Both the position numbers and the translations under genes were made by a program. A stretch of 64,000 bases of DNA from Streptomyces acidiscabies (GTDB lineage Bacteria; Actinomycetota; Actinomycetes; Streptomycetales; Streptomycetaceae). Location: the NCBI RefSeq assembly GCF_020010905.1, contig NZ_JAGJBY010000001.1:744001-808000 (forward strand), given 5' to 3'. The notes under the pieces are model-generated. The model searched no databases. It was not told where the DNA came from and worked only from the letters and a program-made list of their open reading frames with translations. This document shows, piece by piece, positions 8,216 to 15,509 of this stretch. Position 1 is the stretch's first letter; every line of letters begins with the position of its first letter.

Positions 8216-9082
8216 GTGAGTGCACCCACTGTGCGCCGTCGGCGTCTTGGGGCGAAGCTCAGGGCACTTCGCGGTGACTTCACGCTCGAAGAGGTGTCGG
8301 AGCGTTCGGGTGGGCGGTTCGTGACATCCAAGCTCTCGCGTATCGAGACTGCCAAGAGCCCGACCAAGCCGAACGACCTGGAAGACCTGCTGGATCTGTA
8401 CGCCGGACTCGGGCGCGACGTCGACGACGAACTGCGAGCCGCGTTGCTGGCGCTCACCAACGAGGGGGTGCGGCGCGGCTGGTGGCACTCCTATCGCGGG
8501 ACACTCACGCCGGTGTACGAGGACCTGATCAGCCTTGAGGCCGAGGCGGAGTCCGTCTCGTACTGGCAACTCGGCGCGATTCCCGGCCTGTTGCAGACGT
8601 CCGAGTACGCGCGCGAGATCATCAGGGCGACGGCGATGTCCGCGGACGTCGAAGCGCGCGTCGACGCGTTGGTCGAGGTACGGCTCGCTCGTCAGGTGGT
8701 CCTCACTCGCGAGACCCCGCTCACCCTCCGGGCGATCATCAGCGAAGCGGCGTTGCGGTCGACCTCCGACGTAGACGGTCTGATGGACGAACAGTTGGGC
8801 CGACTGCTCACCATGGGCAAGCGGCCGAACGTCCACATCCAGGTGCTCCCCTCCGACGCACCCCTGCACGCCGGCCAGGTGGGAAGCTTCGTGATCCTGG
8901 GCTTCGGCCCGCACGCCGACCTCGACGTCGTCCACATCGAGGGCCTGTCCTCGGCGTCGTACATCATCGAGGAGCGCGAAAAGGTCGCGACGCACCGGGA
9001 CGCCTGGCAACGACTGACGACCACCGCACTGCCGCCCGAGGCGTCGGCGGAACTGATCACGGAGATCAGGAAGAGCGTCTGA
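8216..9082 (+). CDS. XRE-family regulator with DUF5753 domain (WhiJ-like)
   Basis: Encodes 288 residues from a GTG at 8216, preceded by GGGAGGGATGGG. The N-terminal HTH (residues ~8-70, LGAKLRALRGDFTLEEVSERSG ... SKLSRIETAKS) is followed by a DUF5753 domain (~95-285) with the diagnostic EAEAESVSYWQLGAIPGLLQT segment and the late FGPHADLDVVHIEG strand. Such proteins are WhiJ-type DNA-binding regulators that usually act with a small DUF397 protein encoded just downstream. Here that partner is only a fragment. The divergent neighbour is the RsbW-like ATPase. Confidence 0.88.
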   Translation: MSAPTVRRRRLGAKLRALRGDFTLEEVSERSGGRFVTSKLSRIETAKSPTKPNDLEDLLDLYAGLGRDVDDELRAALLALTNEGVRRGWWHSYRGTLTPVYEDLISLEAEAESVSYWQLGAIPGLLQTSEYAREIIRATAMSADVEARVDALVEVRLARQVVLTRETPLTLRAIISEAALRSTSDVDGLMDEQLGRLLTMGKRPNVHIQVLPSDAPLHAGQVGSFVILGFGPHADLDVVHIEGLSSASYIIEEREKVATHRDAWQRLTTTALPPEASAELITEIRKSV

Positions 9083-9204
9083 GTCCACGCCGGAAGCCTG
9101 CGCACAGCGACACGGCGTCCGACGGGCCTGCCCTGTTGATGCCCCGAGGACACCTCGCCACCTTCGTCGCCGCCATCGCCAAGGGGCCGCTCGGCAACGC
9201 CTGA
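9079..9204 (+). pseudogene. Truncated DUF397 remnant
   Basis: Directly after the XRE stop, a frame reads AHSDTASDGPALLMPRGH then LATFVAAIAKG, ending at TGA 9202-9204. This resembles the C-terminal half of DUF397 proteins (RDSKDPDGPxLxFxxxAWxxFVxxVKxGxF pattern). The N-terminal half and a start codon with a ribosome site are missing, so it is probably a decayed partner of the XRE gene. Confidence 0.55.
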
Positions 9205-9267
9205 TCGCCCACAACTCCCCTCCTGCGGCCTACGGTTGAAGCTGTCGCAGACCCGAGGAGAGCTGAC

Positions 9268-10284
9268 GTGGACCGTCGGAAGTTCCTTGCCGCCACACCA
9301 TTCGCGGTCACCGCAGGGGTCGGCCCTTTGCGGGACCGGCTGTTGAACACCCTTGACCAGGAACCGGGGCCAGTCCCACCCGTACGCCTTGAGGACGTGT
9401 CCGCCGTGAAGAACATGTTCGCGACGTTCCAGCGCGTGGACATCTTCCAGGGCGGTGGAGCGGGACGGCTGGTCCTGGCCGAGTACATGAATCAGCACGT
9501 GTATCCGTTGCTGCGCCGGGCCCACGGTGACGACGTACGGCGTGCGTTGTGTGTGGCGGCTGCCGAACAGACTTACCTGCTCGGGTGGATGGCTTACGAC
9601 AACGGTGAACACCGCATCGCCCAGCGCCACTTGATCCAGTCGCTGCGTCTTGCCGAGGAGTCGCGCGATGTGGCGCTCGGTGCGCATGTTCTTGCGGGGA
9701 TGGCGGATCAGGCGACGCTTCTCGGTAACCCCGCCGAAGGGCGACGGCTTGCTCAGGTGGGGCGGCAAGGGCTGGGCAGGGCCGATTCGCCGGCCTGTCT
9801 GGCTGACCTCTGGTGCCTGGAGGCGCGAGCGCTCGCGTTGCTGGGGGACAAGTCCGCTGCGGCTCATGCGGTTGTGGAGTCCGAGAAGGCGTACGAGCGG
9901 GTCGAGTTCGGCGAGGGGCCCGCTTGGGCGGAGTTCATTGATCCGGCGTATCTGCATGGCGAGCACGCGAACACCTTTCGGGACCTGGGCGATGCCGAGG
10001 CCGCCGAGGAGCATGCTCGGTGGTCCATCGCGTATGCCGCCCGGCAGAAGCGGGCGCGGCGCGGGGCCATGTCGCAGGCCGCTCTTGCCGGTTCGTATCT
10101 TCAGCGGCGGGATCTTGAGGCTGCGTACGCCGCTGGGGTGCGGACGTTGAAGCTCGCCGGGCAGGTCAAGTCGTCGCGGGCGGTCGAGGCGGTTCAGGAT
10201 CTTCAGCAGCGTATGCGGGCCTTCGGGCGGCATCGGCTCGTCGTCGACTTTGGCGCTCGGGTGCGGGAGTTGGTGGTTGCCTAG
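9268..10284 (+). CDS. TPR-like regulatory protein lacking an HTH domain
   Basis: Encodes 338 residues from a GTG at 9268 behind GAGGAGAG. After a short basic N-terminus (DRRKFLAATPFAVTAG) the protein is almost wholly helical with tetratricopeptide-like pairs (QTYLLGWMAYDNGEHRIA, ALGAHVLAGMADQATLLGN, EEHARWSIAYAARQKRA). It resembles the C-terminal TPR portion of XRE-TPR regulators such as those at 23924 and 35177, but has no DNA-binding domain. It could be a stand-alone partner or a shortened regulator. It is close to the WhiJ-like module but separated by the DUF397 remnant. Confidence 0.65.
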   Translation: MDRRKFLAATPFAVTAGVGPLRDRLLNTLDQEPGPVPPVRLEDVSAVKNMFATFQRVDIFQGGGAGRLVLAEYMNQHVYPLLRRAHGDDVRRALCVAAAEQTYLLGWMAYDNGEHRIAQRHLIQSLRLAEESRDVALGAHVLAGMADQATLLGNPAEGRRLAQVGRQGLGRADSPACLADLWCLEARALALLGDKSAAAHAVVESEKAYERVEFGEGPAWAEFIDPAYLHGEHANTFRDLGDAEAAEEHARWSIAYAARQKRARRGAMSQAALAGSYLQRRDLEAAYAAGVRTLKLAGQVKSSRAVEAVQDLQQRMRAFGRHRLVVDFGARVRELVVA

Positions 10285-10322
10285 CGGCGGCTCGTTACTG
10301 ACTGGTGCGTTCAACTCGCAGG

Positions 10323-10374
10323 AAAAGTTGCCGAGTTCGCTGAGATTTGCTTCAACTTCGTGATCTCAGTGCTA
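10323..10374 (+). promoter_or_regulatory. Conserved promoter/operator-like element, copy 1
   Basis: CTGAGAT and ATCTCAG form an inverted repeat about 16 bases apart, nested with AAGTTG...CAACTT. GTTGC, TTCGC and TTTGC recur every 9-10 bases. Nearly the same block precedes the paralogous gene at 56192. It is a candidate regulator-binding site. Confidence 0.5.
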
Positions 10375-10401
10375 GCGTGATGCTCAGCCACAACAAAAAG
10401 T

Positions 10402-10448
10402 GGCCCCACCAGGACTCAGAGTGCTAGCAACACTCTGCTGATGGGGCC
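10402..10448 (+). ncRNA. Structured 5' leader hairpin, copy 1
   Basis: GGCCCCA (10402-10408) pairs with TGGGGCC (10442-10448), and inside it CAGAGTG (10417-10423) pairs with CACTCTG (10431-10437). The paralogous leader at 56113-56158 keeps the fold with a compensating A-T to G-C change. The start codon follows 34 bases later. It may be a cis-acting RNA or an attenuator. Confidence 0.6.
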
Positions 10449-10481
10449 TGACGACAAACACCGACTAAAGGAACTGTCGCC

Positions 10482-10829
10482 ATGCGTCACTCTATCGCGC
10501 ATGCCATTTTGGCATCGCTGCGTACCATCATCGCCCTTCTTCTGCCCGCCACGGGCAGCCGCCGCAAGTGCTGTGTCCAGCGCGCCGCCACCTCCGCGCC
10601 CCAGCCCGTCATCCCCGAAAGTCCCTGGTCGCGTCCCTGGACCTCGCCGTCCAAGGAAGAGGCCGCCGCGATCTTTCGGCACGAGGCCGAGCATCCCGAG
10701 GCCCTGCTTCAGCGGGAGCGGCGGCGGGCGCTCGTGTATGCCGCCGCGGGGCTGGAGTATCCGTACTACTACCGGGGCGCTCCGTTCGGGGCGGAAGCGT
10801 TTGCCAATGTGATGTCGGAGAGTGGTTGA
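10482..10829 (+). CDS. Small conserved protein with hydrophobic N-terminus, copy 1
   Basis: Encodes 115 residues from the ATG at 10482. It is clearly paralogous to the product at 56192-56545; both start MRHSIAHA, have a hydrophobic segment (ASLRTIIALLLPATG), a basic Cys pair (RRKCC), PVIPESPWSRPWTSPSK, and a C-terminal RERRRALVYAAAGLEYPY block. One membrane helix with a cytoplasmic tail is plausible. The function is unknown. Upstream, about 160 bases including a hairpin are conserved between copies, so expression is probably controlled by a shared mechanism. No canonical ribosome site is obvious (CTGTCGCC precedes the ATG in both copies). Confidence 0.75.
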   Translation: MRHSIAHAILASLRTIIALLLPATGSRRKCCVQRAATSAPQPVIPESPWSRPWTSPSKEEAAAIFRHEAEHPEALLQRERRRALVYAAAGLEYPYYYRGAPFGAEAFANVMSESG

Positions 10830-10919
10830 GGGGGTGCGGGGAGGTTTTCGGTCGCCGGTCCCACCTGGTCTTTTGACCTTCGCTTTAATGTGAGCCGATC
10901 CACCCCGCCCTTCCTAGTG

Positions 10920-10937
10920 ACATACCGATCGGTATGT
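10920..10937. promoter_or_regulatory. Perfect 18-bp TetR-type palindrome
   Basis: ACATACCGATCGGTATGT is fully self-complementary. It lies 57 bases before the GTG start of the acyl-CoA ligase and downstream of a TTGACC -35-like hexamer (10873-10878). It is typical of a TetR-family operator; the regulator is not adjacent. Confidence 0.65.
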
Positions 10938-10993
10938 GCGCAGAATCGGGCTCAACCAGTTCCGTCGCAGGCAATGTCGCCCGGGAGGACTCC

Positions 10994-12649
10994 GTGCAGA
11001 GCACGATGCAGGACGTACCGCTGCTGATTTCGAGGATCCTGACCCACGGGGCCGCGATCCATGGGTCCTCGCAGGTGACGACCTGGACGGGTGAGGCGGA
11101 GCCGCAGCGGCGGAGCTATGCGGAGGTCGCTGAGCGGGCGGCGCAGTTGGCTCATGCGTTGAAGGATGAGCTGGGGGTCACAGGGGACGAGCGGATAGCC
11201 ACGCTCATGTGGAACAACGCCGAGCACGTCGAGGCGTACTTCGCCGTTCCTTCCATGGGTGCCGTGCTGCACACCCTCAACCTCCGGCTTCCTCCTGAGC
11301 AGTTGGTGTGGGTCGCCAACCACGCTCAGGACAAGGTCGTCATCGCCAACGGGTCGCTGCTGCCGCTGCTCGTTCCGCTGCTGCCGCATCTCAAGACCGT
11401 TGAGCACGTGGTGATTTCGGGGCCCGGGGACCGGTCCGGGCTCGCGGACGCGGCCGTACGGGTGCATGACTACGAGGAGTTGATCGCCGGGCGGGAAACC
11501 TCGTACGACTGGCCCGAGTTGGACGAGCGCAGTGCCGCGTCGATGTGCTACACGTCCGGAACCACCGGTGATCCCAAGGGAGTTGTCTACAGTCACCGGT
11601 CCATCTATCTGCACTCCATGCAGGTCAACATGGCGCAGTCGATGGGGCTCACGGACGAGGATCTCTCTCTGATTGTCGTGCCCCAATTTCATGTAAATGC
11701 TTGGGGTTTGCCCCATGCGACCTTCATGACCGGCGTCAACATGCTGATGCCCGACCGGTTCCTCCAGCCCGGACCGCTCGCCGAGATGATCGAGTCCGAG
11801 AAGCCGACGCACGCCGCCGCCGTGCCGACGATCTGGCAGGGGCTTCTCGCCGAACTCACGGCCCGGCCGCGCGAGGTCTCCAGCCTTCAGCAGGTCACCA
11901 TCGGGGGGTCCGCCTGTCCGCCCGCGCTCATGACCGCGTTCGACGAACTCGGGATGCGGGTCTGTCACGCGTGGGGGATGACCGAGACGTCGCCGCTCGG
12001 GACGATCGCCCGGCCGCCCGCGCATGTCATCGGTACGGAGGAGGAGTTCGCGTACCGGGTTACGCAGGGGCGGTTCCCCGCCGGGGTCGAGGCGCGGCTC
12101 ACCGGGCCCGAGGGTGAGCGGATTGCGTGGGACGGTGCCTCCGCCGGTGAACTCGAAGTCCGCGGGCCCTGGATCGCCGGGGCGTACTACAACGGGCCCG
12201 ACGCCGAACTCCTGCGGCCCGAGGACAAGTTCAGCGCGGACGGGTGGCTCAAGACCGGGGACGTCGGGACGATCTCTCCCGACGGGTTCCTCACGCTCAC
12301 CGACCGGGCGAAGGACGTCATCAAGTCCGGGGGTGAGTGGATCTCGTCCGTGGATCTGGAGAACGCGCTGATGGCGCATCCCGCTGTCGCCGAGGCTGCG
12401 GTGGTCGCCGTTCCCGATGCGAAGTGGGGTGAACGGCCCCTTGCCACCGTCGTGTTGAAGGAAGGTGCGGCTGCTGACTTCGCCGAGCTGCGGGCCTTCC
12501 TCGCGGATGAGGGGGGTATCGCCAAGTGGCAGCTGCCCGAGCGGTGGACGGTGATCGGGGCGGTGCCGAAGACCAGTGTGGGCAAGTTCGACAAGAAGGT
12601 GTTGCGGCGGCAGTACGCGGAGGGGGAGCTGGAGGTCACGGAGATCTGA
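10994..12649 (+). CDS. Medium/long-chain fatty-acid-CoA ligase (AMP-binding)
   Basis: Encodes about 551 residues. I choose the GTG at 10994 because GGGAGG lies six bases upstream and the upstream ATG (10934) falls inside the operator; ATG 11006 is an alternative. ANL-superfamily motifs are complete: P-loop A3 (YTSGTTGDPKGVVYSHRS), A5 (WGMTETSP), A7/A8 (GWLKTGDVG ... DRAKDVIKSGGEWIS) and the C-terminal catalytic Lys (PKTSVGKFDKK). Close to AlkK-type ligases, it activates a fatty acid to acyl-CoA with ATP in the cytoplasm. The palindrome upstream suggests TetR repression relieved by an acyl-CoA, by analogy. Confidence 0.9.
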   Translation: MQSTMQDVPLLISRILTHGAAIHGSSQVTTWTGEAEPQRRSYAEVAERAAQLAHALKDELGVTGDERIATLMWNNAEHVEAYFAVPSMGAVLHTLNLRLPPEQLVWVANHAQDKVVIANGSLLPLLVPLLPHLKTVEHVVISGPGDRSGLADAAVRVHDYEELIAGRETSYDWPELDERSAASMCYTSGTTGDPKGVVYSHRSIYLHSMQVNMAQSMGLTDEDLSLIVVPQFHVNAWGLPHATFMTGVNMLMPDRFLQPGPLAEMIESEKPTHAAAVPTIWQGLLAELTARPREVSSLQQVTIGGSACPPALMTAFDELGMRVCHAWGMTETSPLGTIARPPAHVIGTEEEFAYRVTQGRFPAGVEARLTGPEGERIAWDGASAGELEVRGPWIAGAYYNGPDAELLRPEDKFSADGWLKTGDVGTISPDGFLTLTDRAKDVIKSGGEWISSVDLENALMAHPAVAEAAVVAVPDAKWGERPLATVVLKEGAAADFAELRAFLADEGGIAKWQLPERWTVIGAVPKTSVGKFDKKVLRRQYAEGELEVTEI

Positions 12650-12686
12650 CAGGCGCGCGGTGCCCCTGACGTGGGAAGATCGCGGG

Positions 12687-13100
12687 ATGCTACGACTTAC
12701 CGACTTCATCATCGACTGCCCGGACGCGATGGAGCTGGCCGCCTTCTACTCCGAGGTGACGGGGGTTCCCGTCAAGGAGAGCAGCACCGAGCACTGGGCC
12801 GGGATCCAGTTCGGTGGGATCGAGCTGGCCTTCACTCCGGTGGAGGACTACCGCGCGCCGCAGTGGCCCAGCAGCGAGCATCCCAAGCAGTTCCATCTCG
12901 ACTTCGAGGTGGATGACATCGAGGCGGAGGAGCGCCGGGTGCTGGACCTTGGGGCGAGCCTTCAGCGGGACCACACGGATGCCGAGGGCTACGGGTTCCG
13001 CGTCTACACCGACCCTGTCGGCCACCCGTTCTGCCTCTGCCGCAACAGGGGCGTGGTCTGGACGGACGAGGGTCCGGTCTGGCCTCAGCGCAACCAGTAG
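12687..13100 (+). CDS. VOC (glyoxalase/bleomycin-resistance-like) family protein
   Basis: Encodes 137 residues from the ATG at 12687. Two betaalphabetabetabeta repeats are visible: LRLTDFIIDCPDAMELAAFYS at the start, and QFHLDFEVDDIEAEERRVLD midway. Late residues DPVGHPFCLC carry the usual metal or substrate-site position. The family includes dioxygenases, isomerases and drug-binding proteins; sequence alone does not say which. It follows the ligase by 37 bases and may be co-transcribed. Confidence 0.85.
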   Translation: MLRLTDFIIDCPDAMELAAFYSEVTGVPVKESSTEHWAGIQFGGIELAFTPVEDYRAPQWPSSEHPKQFHLDFEVDDIEAEERRVLDLGASLQRDHTDAEGYGFRVYTDPVGHPFCLCRNRGVVWTDEGPVWPQRNQ

Positions 13101-13250
13101 GGCCGTGGTTCGGGTGCGGCTGGGTGGGTGGCGGGGGTGGGGGCGTTGGCGCTCACCCGCGCTGGCGGGGTGCCGCTGCGCCCACCCGTGCCGCCCCTAG
13201 CGGCACGACTGCCCGCAGCGGCGCGGGGTGAGGAGCGGGTGCGGGTCGGC

Positions 13251-13360
13251 GGGGGTGGCGCGGCTGGCCGCAGCTGCGCGGGGCGAGTGGAGCGGGTGGC
13301 GGGTCCGTGGGGGTGGCGCGGCTGGCCGCAGCTGCGCGGGGCGAGTGGAGCGGGCGCGGG
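13251..13360. repeat. Two direct copies of a ~46-bp unit, 58-bp period
   Basis: A unit beginning GGGGGTGGCGCGGCTGGCCG starts at 13251 and again at 13309, nearly identical for about 46 bases. A weaker related stretch precedes it. The 13101-13400 region otherwise has no believable gene. Confidence 0.65.
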
Positions 13361-13400
13361 TCTGGGAGTGGTGCGGCTGGGGGTGCGGATTCACCGTCGT

Positions 13401-13594
13401 ACTGCCGTCGCCCCCTGCCTAGCTCGCCGTACTGCCGTCGCCCCCTGCCTAGCTCGCCGTACCGCCGTCGCCCCCTGCCTAGCTCGCCGTACCGCCGTCG
13501 CCCCCTGCCTAGCTCGCCGTACCGCCGTCGCCCCCTGCCTAGCTCGCCGTACCGCCGTCGCCCCTACCTCGCCCGCCGTACCGCCGTCGCCCCC
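13401..13594. repeat. 30-bp tandem minisatellite
   Basis: Five near-identical units with an exact 30-base period start at 13401, 13431, 13461, 13491 and 13521 (core GTCGCCCCCTGCCTAGCTCG), followed by degenerate units that run into the 3' end of the MFS gene. There are no spacers, so it is not a CRISPR array. The array contributes the last few codons and TAG stop of the exporter. Confidence 0.85.
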
Positions 13595-14769
13595 CACCCC
13601 AACCCCAACCAAACCCCCGCCACCAAAACCACCCCGCCCCACCCGAACCCCCCATACGCAACCCCCGCCAACGCCGAAGCCGTAGCCCCACCCGCGAACC
13701 CCGCCACCACATACGCACTGTTCGCCACACTCGGCGAAGACGTCGTCGTCAGGGCCAGCGTCTGGTTCGCCACGTGGGATGCCACCAGCGCCGCATGGAT
13801 CAGTACCGCCGCCGCGAAGAGCGCCGCCAGCGCATGCCCGCCCCACCAGAACAGCGGCACCGACAGCGCGGCCAGCGCATACGCGCCCCGCACCACGTGC
13901 CCGGCGCCGAAGCGGTCCACCAGACCCCCGGCGAGCGGCGCCACCGCGCTGGCCGTCAGGCCGAACAGGCCGAAGAGGCCGGCCGTCGCGGTGGACAGTC
14001 CGTAGCCGGAGCCCGTCAGCAGCAGGGCCAGCGACGTCCACAGCGCCGACCAGGCGCCGTACATCCCGGCCTGCCGTACGCACGCGCGCCACAGGTCGGG
14101 GGAGTGCCGCAGCAGCGCCGGTATGCCGAGGTGCCCGGCGAAGAGGGGCGCCCCGTCGCGCACCCGGGGTTCCCGGGGCAGCATCGAGGCCGTCACCAGC
14201 CCCAGCCCGGCCGTCAGCACGGCCGCCCCCACGAACACCCACCGCCACCCGAACGCCTGCCCCACGATCCCGCCGAGCACCCGCGCCGCCACGATCCCCG
14301 TGAACAGCCCGGCTATGACGGCGGCCACATGCCGCGCCCGGCGATCGGCGGGCGCGCGCTCGGCGACGAACGGCACCAGCAACTGCGGTACGACGGTGGC
14401 CGCCGACGCGAGGAACACGGCGACCGCCAGCACCCCGGCGCCCTCCGACACCGCTCCCCCGGCCAGCGCGAGGGCCGTCACGACCGACAACACCCCCACG
14501 ATCCGCCGCCGGTTGACCCGGTCCCCGAGCGGCGCGAACAGCAACAGCCCCGCGGCGTAACCGAGTTGGGCGACGGACGCGATCCAGGCGATGGCGGACG
14601 CGGTCGTCCCGAAGTCCCTTGCCATCAGCGGCAGTAGAGGCGCGGCGAGGTAGATGTTCGCGGCGGTGACGGCCGTGCACAGCGCGATGAGCGGCAGCAG
14701 GAGGGCCTGGGCGGGCGGCGACTTCACCGGCACCTGGGCGGAGGACACGGAGAGGGACGGTGACCGCAT
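13564..14769 (-). CDS. MFS transporter
   Basis: Encodes about 401 residues from the ATG at 14769. About twelve hydrophobic helices are visible. The loop 2-3 motif is FAPLGDRVNRRRIVG, and FVAERAPADRRARHVAAV occurs midway, typical of Bcr/CflA- or YnfM-like major facilitator exporters. It is divergent from the TetR gene at 14891, with two identical operator repeats between them, so it is the likely target of that repressor and a small-molecule exporter. The 3' end runs into the 30-bp minisatellite, which supplies the last residues (ATAVRRAR), so the original C-terminus may have been altered. Confidence 0.85.
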   Translation of the reverse strand: MRSPSLSVSSAQVPVKSPPAQALLLPLIALCTAVTAANIYLAAPLLPLMARDFGTTASAIAWIASVAQLGYAAGLLLFAPLGDRVNRRRIVGVLSVVTALALAGGAVSEGAGVLAVAVFLASAATVVPQLLVPFVAERAPADRRARHVAAVIAGLFTGIVAARVLGGIVGQAFGWRWVFVGAAVLTAGLGLVTASMLPREPRVRDGAPLFAGHLGIPALLRHSPDLWRACVRQAGMYGAWSALWTSLALLLTGSGYGLSTATAGLFGLFGLTASAVAPLAGGLVDRFGAGHVVRGAYALAALSVPLFWWGGHALAALFAAAVLIHAALVASHVANQTLALTTTSSPSVANSAYVVAGFAGGATASALAGVAYGGFGWGGVVLVAGVWLGLGWGATAVRRAR

Positions 14770-14793
14770 GACGTTCGGCTCCTTCGAACCCAC

Positions 14794-14862
14794 AACCAAC
14801 CAGTTGGTTGGCGACAACAGTCTGGAAGCGCCCTCCATTCCCTGTCAACCAACCAGTTGGTT
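14794..14862. promoter_or_regulatory. Two identical TetR operators between MFS and TetR genes
   Basis: AACCAACCAGTTGGTT occurs at 14794-14809 and 14847-14862 (AACCAA/TTGGTT arms, 4-base spacer), one near each start codon of the divergent pair. This is a classic autoregulatory arrangement. Confidence 0.8.
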
Positions 14863-14890
14863 ATGGAGTGATCCCCGCTACCCTGATCCC

Positions 14891-15469
14891 ATGGCAGTCA
14901 GAGACCCCGAGGCCACCAAGGCGCGCATCTTCACCGCCGCCGTCGCCGAGTTCGCCCGGTACGGCATCGCGGGCGCCCGCATCGACCGCATCGCGGCCGA
15001 GGCGAAGGCCAACAAACAGCTCATCTACGTCTATTACGGCAACAAGGCGGAGCTGTTCACGCAGGTCCTCAGCCGCAGGATGGTCGACCTCGCCGCCGCC
15101 GTCCCCGTCGACCCGGACGACATCGACGGCTGGCTCGACCGCCTCATGGACTACCACGCGGCCAACCCCGACCTCCTGCGCCTCCTGTACTGGGAGGGCA
15201 TCGAGTACGGCACCGCCGAACTCCCCGACGAGAAGGCCCGCCGCGAGCACTACGCCCACAAGGTCGACGCGATGCGGGACGGCCAGGAACGCGGCGTGAT
15301 CACCGACGCGATCCCCCCGGCCGACCTGCTCCTCCTCATCATCTCCCTGGCCAACTGGATGACGGTCGTCCCCCAGATGAGCCGCATCCTCGCGGGCGGC
15401 GAGGAGACGGACCGGGACCGGCTGAGGTCGTCGATCAAGGAGGCGGCCCGGCGGCTGGTCGCGACCTGA
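14891..15469 (+). CDS. TetR-family transcriptional regulator
   Basis: Encodes 192 residues from the ATG at 14891. The N-terminal HTH (residues ~8-55: TKARIFTAAVAEFARYG ... RIDRIAAEAKANKQLIYVYYGNK) is complete, and a helical ligand-binding domain follows. It is divergent from the MFS exporter with two identical palindromes between them, so it most likely represses both genes until a ligand binds. Confidence 0.92.
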   Translation: MAVRDPEATKARIFTAAVAEFARYGIAGARIDRIAAEAKANKQLIYVYYGNKAELFTQVLSRRMVDLAAAVPVDPDDIDGWLDRLMDYHAANPDLLRLLYWEGIEYGTAELPDEKARREHYAHKVDAMRDGQERGVITDAIPPADLLLLIISLANWMTVVPQMSRILAGGEETDRDRLRSSIKEAARRLVAT

Positions 15470-15509
15470 GGTACGTCGCGAAGGGGCCCCAAGTCCCCCC
15501 GCGCAGAAC

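Noticed and set aside
13401..13594. 30-bp repeats as a CRISPR array
   Set aside because: Units are directly adjacent with no spacers, and no cas genes are present.
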